From Castellaniella hirudinis_A (lineage in GTDB: Bacteria > Pseudomonadota > Gammaproteobacteria > Burkholderiales > Burkholderiaceae_B): a stretch of 64,000 nucleotides of DNA. Position 1 is the first letter of the stretch. Each line of letters opens with the position of its first letter. The stretch lies in assembly GCF_047468865.1 (NCBI RefSeq), contig NZ_JBLGTV010000006.1, positions 124,001 through 188,000 on the forward strand. Reading direction: 5' to 3'. Positions 16,768 through 26,437 of the stretch are shown here, in pieces. A program made the translations under genes and the position numbers. Under the pieces are notes generated by a model. The model did no database searches and was not told the DNA's origin. It saw only the letters and a list, made by a program, of their open reading frames with translations.

Positions 16768-17511
16768 TCAGGTAAAGCTGTGAATCCGACCAGCGAATTC
16801 CAGCCGGGCGTTCAGCCAGCCGCGCAGGGCATTGGAAACCCGCAGCGCCGGGGCGGTTTCCAAATCCAGGCGGCTGAGTGGGGCCTCCCGTGCCCGGCCT
16901 TGATCCAGCAGCCATTGGCGCTGTACGCCCGGCAGCAGTCCATTGGCCAGGGGCGGCGTCAGCCAGCCGCCTTGGGGATCGCGGACATACAGGTTGCAGC
17001 GGCTGCCTTCGCACGGGGCGTCGGCCTGGTTGCAGAACAGCAGATCAAAGTGCGTTGGATGTCGCTGCAGCCAGTCCTGGGCGGCGGCAAACCAGGGCCT
17101 GTGGGTGGTTTTGTGTCGTAGCCAGACATTGTGCTGATCCAGGGCCGAATCGCTTGCCCGCGTCGTCAGGACGTGGTCGGCCCAAGCCAATTGCACCGGT
17201 TCCGGGGTGGCCGGCAGGGGGCTGTGCTGGATGGCGCATTGGCCGTCTGCCTGCAGCAGCAGCCGAAGACGCCAGACAGCCGGGCCGCTTGCATCGTCCG
17301 GCTCGGCGGTTTGGGGCGTCCGGGCCGGTTCGGCCGGGTGCTTCAGGCGGCGTATGGCCTCGGCGATCTGCGCGTCGATGTGTCTGGGATCCACCGGATA
17401 GCCCAGCGCCTGGGCCGACATCAGCAGCCGGGCGCGGTGTCCGGGCCACAGCGCGATTTGGCCATCGGCCAGTCGCATCGTTTCAATCAGGGCGGGCGGG
17501 GTCTGCGGCAT
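16768..17511 (-). CDS. pabC: Aminotransferase class IV, probable 4-amino-4-deoxychorismate lyase
   Basis: 247 residues with PLP fold-type IV features: the Schiff-base Lys is probably in RHKTTHRPW, and EGSRCNLYV plus NGLLPGVQRQWLL match the cofactor and substrate loops. It lies 15 bp after pabB in the same direction, which supports the role of converting aminodeoxychorismate to 4-aminobenzoate for folate. The middle of the protein (PAEPARTPQTAEPDDASG) is an insert of low complexity. A D-amino-acid or branched-chain aminotransferase activity is the alternative, but the pabB neighbour argues against it. Confidence 0.8.
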   Translation of the reverse strand: MPQTPPALIETMRLADGQIALWPGHRARLLMSAQALGYPVDPRHIDAQIAEAIRRLKHPAEPARTPQTAEPDDASGPAVWRLRLLLQADGQCAIQHSPLPATPEPVQLAWADHVLTTRASDSALDQHNVWLRHKTTHRPWFAAAQDWLQRHPTHFDLLFCNQADAPCEGSRCNLYVRDPQGGWLTPPLANGLLPGVQRQWLLDQGRAREAPLSRLDLETAPALRVSNALRGWLNARLEFAGRIHSFT

Positions 17512-17526
17512 GGGCGTGGCGGATGT

Positions 17527-18789
17527 TCAAGGCGCTGGCTTGCCGGCGGCATTCCAGCCATTCAGGATGCGGGCCTTCCAGTGGCATTCCTGCCATTCCT
17601 GGTCGGCGTCGGAATCGAAGACGATCCCGCCGCCCACGCCGAACTGGGCGCGCCGGCCATGCAGTTCCAGGGTGCGGATGGCGACGTTCAGTGAAAAGTC
17701 TCCGTCGGGGGCCAGCCAGCCCACGCTGCCGCAGTAAATTCCCCGGCGGCGGCCTTCCAGGCTGCGGATGGCCTGCATGGCCGCCAGTTTGGGCGCGCCG
17801 GTGATGGAACCGCAGGGAAACAGGGCCCGCAGGATGTCGGCCAGCGACGCCCCCGGGGCCTCGGCCTGGATGGACGAGGTCAGCGTCCAGACCGATGGGT
17901 AGGCTTCCAGGTCGAACAGGGCGGGCACCTGGACGCTGCCGGGCGTTGCGATGCGGCCCAGGTCGTTGCGCAGCAGATCCACGATCATCAGGTTTTCGGC
18001 GCGGTTTTTCTCGCTGCGCAGCAGGGCCTGGCCGGCGGCCCGATCCTGAATGGGGTCGGTGTGGCGCGGGGCCGTGCCTTTCATGGGGCGGGTATACAGG
18101 GTGTTGCCGCGCCGGGCCACGAACAGTTCCGGCGACAGGGACAGCACCTGGCGCGCGCCGTCCTGGATGAATGCGCCATGCGCCACGGGGTGCTGCCGGA
18201 TCAGGGCGTGATAGGCCTGATCCGGGGGCAGCGCCGCCGGCCAGTCCAGCTGCAGCGCGATGGTGTGGTTGATCTGGTAATAATCGCCTCGGGCGATGCC
18301 CTGGCGGATGGCCGCGATGGCCAGGCGGTATTGCGCCAAGGTCTGGCTGGCCTGTGCGTCGTGGATGGCCCAGTGGGTATCGTCCGGGTCGGCGGGCGAC
18401 GGACGGGCGGCGTGGGCGATCCGGCGCCGGGGGTCGGGGCGCTGGCCCTGTTCGCTGGCCTGCCGGAACACCAGGGCTGTCAGGCGGGGCTGGGGCTCGA
18501 TCGGCTGGGTCGGTCGCGGCGCGGCGGGCGGGTCGTTCAGCCAATCGCCCAATTCGTAGTCCAGCAGCAAGGCCACCCAGTGGCCCTGCCGGCCGGCCTG
18601 CGCGATGGCGGCCCAGGCATCGGGCAGGTCGGCCTGGCGGTGCACGGCAATGCGTTCGGCTGGCTGATCCAGGCGCAGCGACCAGCCCGATAAGGCGTCG
18701 TCGAAGCGGCATGCCGCCGGGCGGCGGTGATCCTGCCGGGCGCCGGCGGCGTCCTGGACGGCGCAGGGGGTCTCCAGGGCGGGGCTCAT
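17527..18789 (-). CDS. pabB: Aminodeoxychorismate synthase component I
   Basis: 420 residues. It has the chorismate-binding domain: GDYYQINHTIALQL, SPELFVARRG, the block RPMKGTAPR, KNRAENLMIVDLLRNDLGRI, and PCGSITGAPKLAAM. These are the anthranilate-synthase/PabB signatures; KG-TAPR with Lys and the PabC neighbour favour PabB. The ATG at 18789 is chosen because it overlaps the uvrA stop as ATGA, giving translational coupling; the open frame continues upstream into uvrA. With pabC it makes 4-aminobenzoate from chorismate and glutamine; no pabA is in view. Confidence 0.9.
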   Translation of the reverse strand: MSPALETPCAVQDAAGARQDHRRPAACRFDDALSGWSLRLDQPAERIAVHRQADLPDAWAAIAQAGRQGHWVALLLDYELGDWLNDPPAAPRPTQPIEPQPRLTALVFRQASEQGQRPDPRRRIAHAARPSPADPDDTHWAIHDAQASQTLAQYRLAIAAIRQGIARGDYYQINHTIALQLDWPAALPPDQAYHALIRQHPVAHGAFIQDGARQVLSLSPELFVARRGNTLYTRPMKGTAPRHTDPIQDRAAGQALLRSEKNRAENLMIVDLLRNDLGRIATPGSVQVPALFDLEAYPSVWTLTSSIQAEAPGASLADILRALFPCGSITGAPKLAAMQAIRSLEGRRRGIYCGSVGWLAPDGDFSLNVAIRTLELHGRRAQFGVGGGIVFDSDADQEWQECHWKARILNGWNAAGKPAP

Positions 18790-21700
18790 GCGGCCGCCGC
18801 CTGGCGCTGCAGGAATTCGGCCAGGATGCGGCCGGTGTGCGTGCTGTCCCGGCAGATATCTTCCGGGCTGCCCTGGGACACGACCCGGCCCCCCTGGTCG
18901 CCACCTTCGGGGCCCAGGTCGATGATCCAGTCGGCTTCCGCCATGACGTCCAGGTTGTGTTCGATGACCACCACGGTGTGGCCCGCATCCACCAGCCGGT
19001 GCAGTACGCCGATCAGCTTTTCCACATCGGCGGTGGACAGGCCCACCGTGGGCTCGTCCAGCACGTACAGAGTGTGCGGGATGCGCGAGGCTCGGCCGGT
19101 GCGGATCACGCCCTCGTCCAGGTGCGCCTTGGTCAGTTCGGTCACCAGCTTGATGCGCTGGGCTTCGCCGCCCGACAGGGTGGGTGAAGGCTGGCCCAGG
19201 GTCAGGTAGCCCAGCCCCACGTCCTGCATCAGCTGCAGGGCGCGAGCGACTTTGCGGTGCGCCGCGAAATGTCCGATGGCGTCGTCCACTTCCATGCGCA
19301 GCACGGCGCCCGCGTTCAGCTGGTTCCATTGCACGGCCAGGGTTTCGTGGTTGAAGCGCGCCCCGTGGCAGGCTTCGCAGGGCACTTTGACATCGGGCAG
19401 GAAACTCATTTCGATGGTGCGCATGCCCTGGCCGTCGCATTCGGGGCAGCGGCCCGCCCCCGTGTTGAAGGAAAAGCGCGAAGCCGTCCAGCCGCGCAGC
19501 TTGGCATCGCGCGTGCTGGCGTACAGCTTGCGGATGTCGTCCCAGAAGCCGATATAGGTGGCGGGGCAGGATCGGGGGGTCTTGCCGATCGGGGTCTGGT
19601 CGACTTCCAGCACGCGGTCGATGGCTTCCCAGCCCCGGATGTCGCGGCAGCCCTGCCAGGGGGTGCTCAGGCGGCTGCCCACCCGGCGGCTGAGATTGTC
19701 CAGCAGGACGTCGCGCGCCAGGGTGGATTTGCCGGACCCCGACACCCCGGTCACCACGCTAAGACGCCCCAAGGGGATGCGTGCCCGGGCGCGGCGCAGG
19801 TTGTGCAGGGTGGCGTCCACGATTTCGACGGCCGGGGTTTGCTTGTCCACCGCGCGGCGCGGCTGCATGGGGTGGATCAGGGGCTGGCGCAGGTAGCGCC
19901 CCGTCAGGGACGCCGGGTGGCGGGCGATGTCGTCCACGCGGCCCTGGGCCACCACCATGCCGCCGCGCACGCCGGCCCCCGGGCCGATGTCGATGACGTG
20001 GCCGGCGCGGCGGATGGTGTCTTCGTCGTGTTCCACCACCACCAGGGTATTGCCATTGCCTTCCAGGCGGGCCAGGGCGTCCAGCAGGATGCGGTTGTCG
20101 CGCGGATGCAGCCCGATGGTGGGCTCGTCCAGCACATAGCACACGCCCTGCAGGTTGGAGCCCAGCTGCGCGGCCAGGCGGATGCGCTGGGCTTCGCCGC
20201 CCGACAGGGTGGGCGCGGCGCGATCCAGCGCCAGATAGCCCAGCCCCACGTCCATCATGAAGTTCAGCCGCCCGCGGATTTCCGCCAGGATGTCGCGGGC
20301 GATCTCGGCCTCGCGCCCCTGGATGCCCAGGCTCAGGAAAAAGCGCTGGGCGTCGCTGACGGGCAGGGCGGCCAGATCCGCGATGGAGAGATCCCGCCAG
20401 CGAAACGCCAGCGCCACCCGGTTTAGGCGCTGGCCTTGGCACTGCGGGCAGGCCGCCAGGGGGGCGTCGCCGTCTTCCAGCCAGCCGGCTTCCTCGCCGG
20501 TCTGGTCGGCGGTGAAGCCCGCCAGCGCCAGCCCGGTGCCGAAGCAGCCGGGGCACCAGCCGTGGCGCGAATTATAGGAAAACAGGCGCGGGTCGGGTTC
20601 CGGGAAGCTGGTGCCGCACTCCGGGCAGGCGCGCTTGATGGAAAAGGTCAGAACCAGGGGGTGGGGCGCCAGGCCGGCGGCGCGGCGGGCGGCGAGATCC
20701 GGCCCGGGGGCGGTCAGCCCGCACAGCGCCCGGAAAGTGCCGTGGCCCAGCACCAGCGCCTCGCGCACGGCGTCGCGCAGAGCGGCTTCGTCGCGCACGT
20801 CTACGATCAAGTCGCGCACCGGCAGTTCGATGGTGTGTTCCTGATAGCGATCCAGCCGGGGCCAGGGCTTGACGGGGGTGAATTCGCCGTCCACCCGCAG
20901 GTGGCTGTGACCGTGGCTGGCGGCCCATTTGGCCAGGTCGGTGTAGTAGCCCTTGCGCGCCGTCACCAGCGGGGCCAGCAGGCCGATGTGGTCGCCCGCG
21001 TGGTCGCGCAGCAGCTGGGCCACGATTTGATCCGCGGTCTGCGGGGCCACCGGCACCTGGCAATCCGGGCACATCTGCGTGCCCAGGCGCACGTACAGCA
21101 GGCGCAGGAAGTGGTGGATTTCCGTCATGGTGGCGACGGTGGATTTGCGCCCGCCCCGGCTGGTGCGCTGCTCGATGGCCACGGTGGGCGGAATGCCGTA
21201 GATGGCGTCCACGTCGGGTTTGCTGGCGGGCTGCACGATAGCCCGCGCATAGGCGTTCAGGGATTCCAGATAGCGCCGCTGGCCTTCGTTGAACAGGATA
21301 TCGAAGGCCAGGGTGGACTTGCCCGAGCCTGATACCCCGGTGATGACCGTGAAGGTGTCCCGGGGAATGTGGACGTCGATGCCTTTCAGGTTGTGCTCAC
21401 GGGCGTTGACGATTTGGATATCGCGGCTGAACGCGGGCTGCGCCGAGGCCGGGGCGGGCTCTTGCAGCGTCAGGGCGGGGTTGTCCAGCTGCCGCAGATA
21501 GTCGGCCAGCGCCTGGCCCGTGTGGGAGTCTGGATGCCGCATGAGGGTGTCCGGGGTGCCCTGGGCCATGACCCGCCCCCCCTGGTCGCCGCCTTCGGGG
21601 CCCAGGTCGATGACCCAGTCGGCGGCGCGGATCACGTCCAGATTGTGTTCGATGATCAGCAGCGAATGGCCGGCCGCCAGCAGCTTGCGAAAGGCCTGCA

Positions 21701-24407
21701 TCAGGCGCGCGATGTCGTCGAAATGCAGGCCGGTGGTGGGCTCGTCGAACAACAGCAGATTGCCCTTCAGCAAATGCTGCGGGGCGCGGGATTTAGCGGC
21801 CTTGGCCAGGTGGCCGGCCAGTTTCAGGCGCTGGGCTTCGCCGCCTGACAGGGTGGGCACCGGCTGGCCCAGGCGCACATATTCCAGGCCCACGTCGGCC
21901 AGCGGGGCCAGCCCCCATTGCACGTCGCGCAGACCCTTGAAGAAATCCAGGGCCTCGCTGACGGTCATGTCCAGCACCTCGTCGATGGAGGCGCTGCGGC
22001 CCAGGTGTTCGATGCGCGCTTCCAGGATCTGGGGCCGGAAGCGGCGGCCGTCGCAATCCGGGCAGCGCAGGTAGACGTCCGACAGAAACTGCATTTCGAC
22101 GTGTTCAAAGCCCGTGCCGCCGCAGCCGGGGCAGCGGCCGTCGCCCGAGTTGAAGCTGAAGGTGCCGGGGGTGTAGCCGCGCTCCTGCGACAGGGGGGCG
22201 GCCGCGAACAGCTTGCGGATGGCATCGAAGGCCCCGACATAGCTGGCGGGGTTGGAGCGGGCGGTCTTGCCGATGGGGGTCTGATCCACCAGCATGACGT
22301 CGGCGATCTGCTCGGCCCCCAGCAGCGTGTCGAATGCGCCCGGGGCTTCGGTGGGCCGCCCCAGGTGCTTGAGCAAGGCGGGGTACAGCACATCCTGCAC
22401 CAGGGTGGATTTTCCGGAACCCGACACCCCGGTCAGGCAGACCAGACGGCCCAGGGGTAAGGACAGGTCGATGTTTTGCAGGTTGTTGGCCCGCACCCCC
22501 TGCAGCAGCAGGCGCGGGGTGTTGTCGGCCACGGGCATGGGGCGCGGGGCCTCGATGCGCTGCCGGCCGCTGAAGTAGCGCCCGGTCGGCGTGTCGGCGG
22601 CGGCCAGCTGGGCCGGGCTGCCGTCGAAAATGATCTGCCCGCCGCGTTCGCCCGGCCCGGGGCCGACGTCCAGGATACGGTCGGCGGCCACCATCACCTG
22701 GGGGTCGTGTTCGACCACCACCAGCGTATTGCCGTGGTTGCGCAGCCGCCGCATGACCTGGACGATGCGGTGAATGTCGCGCGGGTGCAGGCCGATCGAG
22801 GGCTCGTCCAGCACGAACAGGGTATTGACCAGGGACGTGCCCAGGGCCGTGGTCAGGTTGATGCGCTGGACTTCGCCGCCGGACAGGGTGCGGCTTTGGC
22901 GATCTAGCGACAGATAGCCCAGACCCACGTCGCACAGAAAGCGCAGCCGGGTGCGCACTTCGTCCAGCAGTTCGATCAAGGCGTCGTCCAGCGCCTGGCC
23001 GAGTTCGATGGCGTCGAACCAGTCGCGCACCCGTTCGATGGGCAGACGCATCAAGTCGTGCAGCCCCAGGCCCGGCAGCGCGGCCAGCTGGCCGGTCGTC
23101 CAGTGCGTCCCGGCCGGGCTGAAGCGCGGATAGCCGGGAATCGGCTGGGTGTCGCGCCCCAGGCGCCACAGGCCGGCCTCGGGTTTCAGCCGGGCCCCCC
23201 GGCATTGCGGGCAAGGGGTATAGCTGCGGTATTTGGACAGCAGCACGCGCACGTGCATGCGATACGACTTGGTTTCCAGCCAGTCGAAAAACCGCTGGAT
23301 GCCGTACCACTGGCGTTTCCAGGCCGATGGCCCGCCTTTCCAGTCCGGGGCGCCGTGGATGACCCAGGATTTTTCGGCGGCGTTCAGGTCTTGCCAGGGG
23401 ACATTCAAGCGGATGCCCGCCTTGGCGGCGTATTTTCCCAGTTCTTCCTGGCATTCGTGGTAGCTGGGGGTTTGCCAGGGCTTGATGGCCCCGTCCTTCA
23501 GGCTGCGGCGCTCGTCCGGGATGACCAGGCCGTAGTCGATGCCCATGACGCGGCCAAAGCCTTTGCAGGCTTCGCAGGCCCCCAGGGGCGAATTGAAGGA
23601 AAAGGTGCTGGGCAGCGGCGTGCTGTATTCGATGTCGCAGTGGGCGCAGTGCAGGCCCGCGCTGAAGCGCCAGACGGTTTCCTGGCCGTCGTCCCGCAGG
23701 GCGAACACGGTCAGGCGTCCCTTGCCCTGGTGCAGGGCGGTTTCCAGGGCCTCGTCCACCCGGGCGGCTTCGGCATTGCCCAGCCGGAAACGATCCTGCA
23801 CCACGAACAAGCGGCGGGTGCCCGCCGAAGCCGGGGCCGTGCGGCTGGATGTGTCGGCAGGCGTGTGCACCCGGGTATAGCCCTGCTGCTGCAGGAAGCC
23901 GCGGATTTCGTCTTCGGTGAAGTTGTCCGGCACGGCGACCGGGAAGGCGACGACCAGGCGCGGGTCGTCTTGCGCGCACAGCGCGTCCAGCTGCTGCCGG
24001 ATGCTGGCCGGGTTGTCGCGCTGAACCTGGCGCGCGCACTGGGCGCAGTGCAGGTGCCCCGCGCGGGCGTACAGCAGCTTCAGGTGGTCGTTCAGCTCGG
24101 TCATGGTGCCCACGGTGCTGCGCGAATTGCGCACCGGGTTGACCTGGTCGATGGCAATCGCGGGCAGGATGCCTTCGATGCGATCCACCCGGGGCTTGTC
24201 CATGCGATCCAGGAACTGGCGCGCATAGGGCGAAAAGGTTTCGACATAGCGGCGTTGGCCTTCGGCATACAGGGTGTCGAAGGCCAACGAGGATTTGCCC
24301 GAACCCGACACCCCGGTGATCACCAGCAATTCGCCGGTCTGGATGGTGACATCCAGGTTCTTCAGGTTGTTCTGGCGGGCACCAAAAATACGGATGGGTG
24401 CGTTCAT
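18786..24407 (-). CDS. uvrA: Double-length UvrA-family excinuclease ATPase (tandem UvrA)
   Basis: 1873 residues, twice the usual UvrA. It contains four ABC ATPase cores: Walker A GVSGSGKS near residues 32, 660, 1025 and 1560, each paired with an LSGGE signature (LSGGEVQRINL, LSGGEAQRLKL, LSGGEAQRIRL, LSGGEAQRIKL). Zn-finger cysteine clusters occur in each half (for example CPGCGGTG...CPDCDGRRF and CPECDGQG...CEACHGARF). The halves are clearly homologous but differ throughout, so this is an old fusion, not an assembly error. Both halves keep the segment after the first Walker A ending RSTVGTMTE or KSTVATMTE. Probably a UvrA paralogue for DNA damage recognition; the standard uvrA would be elsewhere. 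The gene overlaps pabB by four bases. Confidence 0.93.
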   Translation of the reverse strand: MNAPIRIFGARQNNLKNLDVTIQTGELLVITGVSGSGKSSLAFDTLYAEGQRRYVETFSPYARQFLDRMDKPRVDRIEGILPAIAIDQVNPVRNSRSTVGTMTELNDHLKLLYARAGHLHCAQCARQVQRDNPASIRQQLDALCAQDDPRLVVAFPVAVPDNFTEDEIRGFLQQQGYTRVHTPADTSSRTAPASAGTRRLFVVQDRFRLGNAEAARVDEALETALHQGKGRLTVFALRDDGQETVWRFSAGLHCAHCDIEYSTPLPSTFSFNSPLGACEACKGFGRVMGIDYGLVIPDERRSLKDGAIKPWQTPSYHECQEELGKYAAKAGIRLNVPWQDLNAAEKSWVIHGAPDWKGGPSAWKRQWYGIQRFFDWLETKSYRMHVRVLLSKYRSYTPCPQCRGARLKPEAGLWRLGRDTQPIPGYPRFSPAGTHWTTGQLAALPGLGLHDLMRLPIERVRDWFDAIELGQALDDALIELLDEVRTRLRFLCDVGLGYLSLDRQSRTLSGGEVQRINLTTALGTSLVNTLFVLDEPSIGLHPRDIHRIVQVMRRLRNHGNTLVVVEHDPQVMVAADRILDVGPGPGERGGQIIFDGSPAQLAAADTPTGRYFSGRQRIEAPRPMPVADNTPRLLLQGVRANNLQNIDLSLPLGRLVCLTGVSGSGKSTLVQDVLYPALLKHLGRPTEAPGAFDTLLGAEQIADVMLVDQTPIGKTARSNPASYVGAFDAIRKLFAAAPLSQERGYTPGTFSFNSGDGRCPGCGGTGFEHVEMQFLSDVYLRCPDCDGRRFRPQILEARIEHLGRSASIDEVLDMTVSEALDFFKGLRDVQWGLAPLADVGLEYVRLGQPVPTLSGGEAQRLKLAGHLAKAAKSRAPQHLLKGNLLLFDEPTTGLHFDDIARLMQAFRKLLAAGHSLLIIEHNLDVIRAADWVIDLGPEGGDQGGRVMAQGTPDTLMRHPDSHTGQALADYLRQLDNPALTLQEPAPASAQPAFSRDIQIVNAREHNLKGIDVHIPRDTFTVITGVSGSGKSTLAFDILFNEGQRRYLESLNAYARAIVQPASKPDVDAIYGIPPTVAIEQRTSRGGRKSTVATMTEIHHFLRLLYVRLGTQMCPDCQVPVAPQTADQIVAQLLRDHAGDHIGLLAPLVTARKGYYTDLAKWAASHGHSHLRVDGEFTPVKPWPRLDRYQEHTIELPVRDLIVDVRDEAALRDAVREALVLGHGTFRALCGLTAPGPDLAARRAAGLAPHPLVLTFSIKRACPECGTSFPEPDPRLFSYNSRHGWCPGCFGTGLALAGFTADQTGEEAGWLEDGDAPLAACPQCQGQRLNRVALAFRWRDLSIADLAALPVSDAQRFFLSLGIQGREAEIARDILAEIRGRLNFMMDVGLGYLALDRAAPTLSGGEAQRIRLAAQLGSNLQGVCYVLDEPTIGLHPRDNRILLDALARLEGNGNTLVVVEHDEDTIRRAGHVIDIGPGAGVRGGMVVAQGRVDDIARHPASLTGRYLRQPLIHPMQPRRAVDKQTPAVEIVDATLHNLRRARARIPLGRLSVVTGVSGSGKSTLARDVLLDNLSRRVGSRLSTPWQGCRDIRGWEAIDRVLEVDQTPIGKTPRSCPATYIGFWDDIRKLYASTRDAKLRGWTASRFSFNTGAGRCPECDGQGMRTIEMSFLPDVKVPCEACHGARFNHETLAVQWNQLNAGAVLRMEVDDAIGHFAAHRKVARALQLMQDVGLGYLTLGQPSPTLSGGEAQRIKLVTELTKAHLDEGVIRTGRASRIPHTLYVLDEPTVGLSTADVEKLIGVLHRLVDAGHTVVVIEHNLDVMAEADWIIDLGPEGGDQGGRVVSQGSPEDICRDSTHTGRILAEFLQRQAAAA

Positions 24408-24483
24408 GGCATCATCATAATCTTCTCCCCGGGATATTTGCTAAAATGCCATGTTTCGCATATTGCCCGCTTCGGAGAACCTC

Positions 24484-24612
24484 ATGGCAGAAATCAAACG
24501 CACCCGGCGCAACACGCTAGAACGCCGTTGCTTAGGCAAGGCTTTCAAGCGTCTTTTCGTGCGCGCCCCCAAAGGCGTCTTCAAGATGCTCGAAAAGGTC
24601 AAGCGCGTCTGA
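24484..24612 (+). CDS. Small highly basic protein, 42 residues, function unknown
   Basis: The protein starts MAEIKRTRRNTLERRCLGKA and ends MLEKVKRV, with about a third Lys/Arg. Support for a real gene: a GGAG ribosome site about 8 bases before the ATG, a start divergent from uvrA, and a strong terminator at 24660-24693 right behind it. It would fit a small nucleic-acid-binding or amphipathic protein. I do not recognise a named family. Confidence 0.6.
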   Translation: MAEIKRTRRNTLERRCLGKAFKRLFVRAPKGVFKMLEKVKRV

Positions 24613-24659
24613 TTCGCGCCCGGCCCGCCGTATTGTTTTCATACAATTCGGCCTCATGG

Positions 24660-24693
24660 AAACCACGGATACGACAGTCCGTGGTTTTTTTTT
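24660..24693 (+). terminator. Rho-independent terminator after the 42-residue gene
   Basis: Stem AAACCACGGA / TCCGTGGTTT, 8-base loop, followed by a run of T (nine in total with the stem end). Confidence 0.9.
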
Positions 24694-24798
24694 GCCGCTA
24701 TCATGGTTCGCATCAGTCGGCTGAGTCCAGCCTTGCGGGTGGCTGTCGCCCGCAGTTTCGGCATGGCAGCCCATTACAAGACAGAGGAGCCCATTTGC

Positions 24799-25740
24799 AT
24801 GGCAGGCTGGCGTCACTTGTTCACCGTGCTGACCCCCACTTACAACCGGGCGCATACGCTGCAGCGCGTGTACCTGTCGCTGCGCGAACAGTCCTTCCAG
24901 GACTTCGAGTGGGTCATCATCGACGATGGCTCCACCGACCACACGCGCGATCTGGTGCAGGCCTGGCAGGCCGAGGCCAGTTTTCCCATCCGCTACACCT
25001 GGCAAGCCAACCAGCACAAGAAAACCGCCTTCAACAATGGGGTGCGCCAGGCCCGTGGCGAGTGGCTGGTGGCCATCGACAGCGACGACGAACTGGATCC
25101 GAATGCCTTGTATCAGATGGCTTCCGTTTGGGACCAGATTTCACCGGCGCAGCGCCATCGCTATGTGGCGATCACCGGTTTGTGCGCCCGGCCGGACGGG
25201 CGCATCGTGGGGGATATGTACCCGCGGGATGTGATGGACATCACGTCGCTGGACATGACGTTCCGCCACCATGTGCGGGGTGAGAAATTCGGTTGTCTGC
25301 GCACCGACGTGCTGCGCCAGTTTCCTTTTCCCGAGGACATCCCGGGTTTTGTCCCCGAGAGCCTGGTCTGGCGGGCCATCGCCCGGGCGGGCTACCTGAC
25401 CCGCTTCGTCAATCAGGTGTTCCGGGTATATCACGACAGCCCCGACAGCCTGTCCCGTCAGGGCCAGGCGGCCGACAGCAGCCGGCACGCCCTGGGCCTG
25501 TGGCTGCTGGCCTATGACACGGTGGAATGCTGTCTGCCGTGGCTGCGCTACCAGCCGGTGGCGTTTCTGAAGGCGGCGGCGCGCTATACCCGGTTTTCCC
25601 TGCACCTGCGCCAGCGGCATCTGGCCCGGCCCGGCGGGCGGCAGCTGACCCACCTGGGCGCGCGTTGCCTGGTGCTGTGCATGTGGCCGGTCGGGCTGGG
25701 CCTGTTCGTGCGCGATTGCGTGGCCGACAACACGAAATAA
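24799..25740 (+). CDS. Family 2 glycosyltransferase
   Basis: 313 residues. GT-A fold with VLTPTYNRAHTLQRVY at the start, IIDDGSTDHTRDLV, and the nucleotide-sugar/metal motif AIDSDDELDPN. A C-terminal helical part may touch the membrane (CLVLCMWPVGLGLFV). Start chosen at ATG 24799 because GAGGAG lies ten bases upstream; the open frame reaches 24703 but the extra residues do not look like part of the domain. It probably adds a sugar to a surface polysaccharide; no other polysaccharide gene is adjacent, so the acceptor is unknown. Confidence 0.88.
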   Translation: MAGWRHLFTVLTPTYNRAHTLQRVYLSLREQSFQDFEWVIIDDGSTDHTRDLVQAWQAEASFPIRYTWQANQHKKTAFNNGVRQARGEWLVAIDSDDELDPNALYQMASVWDQISPAQRHRYVAITGLCARPDGRIVGDMYPRDVMDITSLDMTFRHHVRGEKFGCLRTDVLRQFPFPEDIPGFVPESLVWRAIARAGYLTRFVNQVFRVYHDSPDSLSRQGQAADSSRHALGLWLLAYDTVECCLPWLRYQPVAFLKAAARYTRFSLHLRQRHLARPGGRQLTHLGARCLVLCMWPVGLGLFVRDCVADNTK

Positions 25741-25810
25741 CAGGGCGCGGGCGCCCCGGCGTCCGCGGCATTCCGGGCCGCAGCAGGCCCGGCCCCGGCG
25801 GCGCCCGGGC

Positions 25811-26287
25811 TTACGGCCCGGCCGGGCGGTCGTCCGATCCGGCGGGGTCGTTGTCCGGTTCGTCCAGTTCCGTGGGGTCGTCCTGGTCGTCGGGTTGCGG
25901 GTCGTCGGCCAACTGGAAAGGCAGCAGTTCGGCCAGGTCGTCCGACCAGCCGGTTTCTTCGCCGTCGGCATCCACCTTGATATAGCGGCAGCCCTCCAGT
26001 GCGCTGAGTTGAATGGCCCAGAGGAATTCGCAGTCGATGGGCTCACCGTCGGACAGGTCGAGCCCGCCCTGGTTGCCGACGAACCGGGCGCCGGGGCCGC
26101 CCGCCTGGACACGCGGGCAATCGTCATCGTCATCCGGCCCCAGGGGCAGGGCGAACAAGGCCCATTCGTAGTCGTCGTCGGTTTCGACCACGATTTCGGC
26201 GATGACCGGCTTGCCCATGTAAGCGCACAGGGCGTCGGCGGTGCGTCCCAGGAGATCCGCGTCTGTATCGGTGAAGTGTAGGGTCAT
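25811..26287 (-). CDS. Acidic hypothetical protein
   Basis: 158 residues from the ATG at 26287, which has GGAGG about six bases upstream. Very rich in Asp/Glu, with an Asp run (GPDDDDDCPRV) and an acidic tail (DDPQPDDQDDPTELDEPDND). The N-terminal half (DLLGRTADALCAYMGKPVIAEIVVETDDDYEWALF) looks like a small alpha/beta fold. No named family recognised. Divergent from ettA. Confidence 0.7.
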   Translation of the reverse strand: MTLHFTDTDADLLGRTADALCAYMGKPVIAEIVVETDDDYEWALFALPLGPDDDDDCPRVQAGGPGARFVGNQGGLDLSDGEPIDCEFLWAIQLSALEGCRYIKVDADGEETGWSDDLAELLPFQLADDPQPDDQDDPTELDEPDNDPAGSDDRPAGP

Positions 26288-26437
26288 GGAAGCCTCCGGC
26301 TGCGGTGTCGTTCCCGCCATTATCGCCGTTCCCGGCGCACGCGGGGGCGCCGGCCGGCCGGTGCTTTTGCCCGGTCCGGCCTACAATACTGGCTTTGTGC
26401 GGCCAAATCCCTTGGCCACAGCTTTGACGGTGACGCC

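Noticed and set aside
18786..24407. Assembly error or local duplication as cause of the long uvrA
   Set aside because: The halves differ along their whole length and read as one clean frame, which speaks for an old genuine fusion.
23058..25283. Long plus-strand open frame opposite uvrA and its neighbours
   Set aside because: It lies antisense to clear coding sequence in GC-rich DNA, shows no domain, and is low in complexity (Gly/Gln/Ala/Pro rich).
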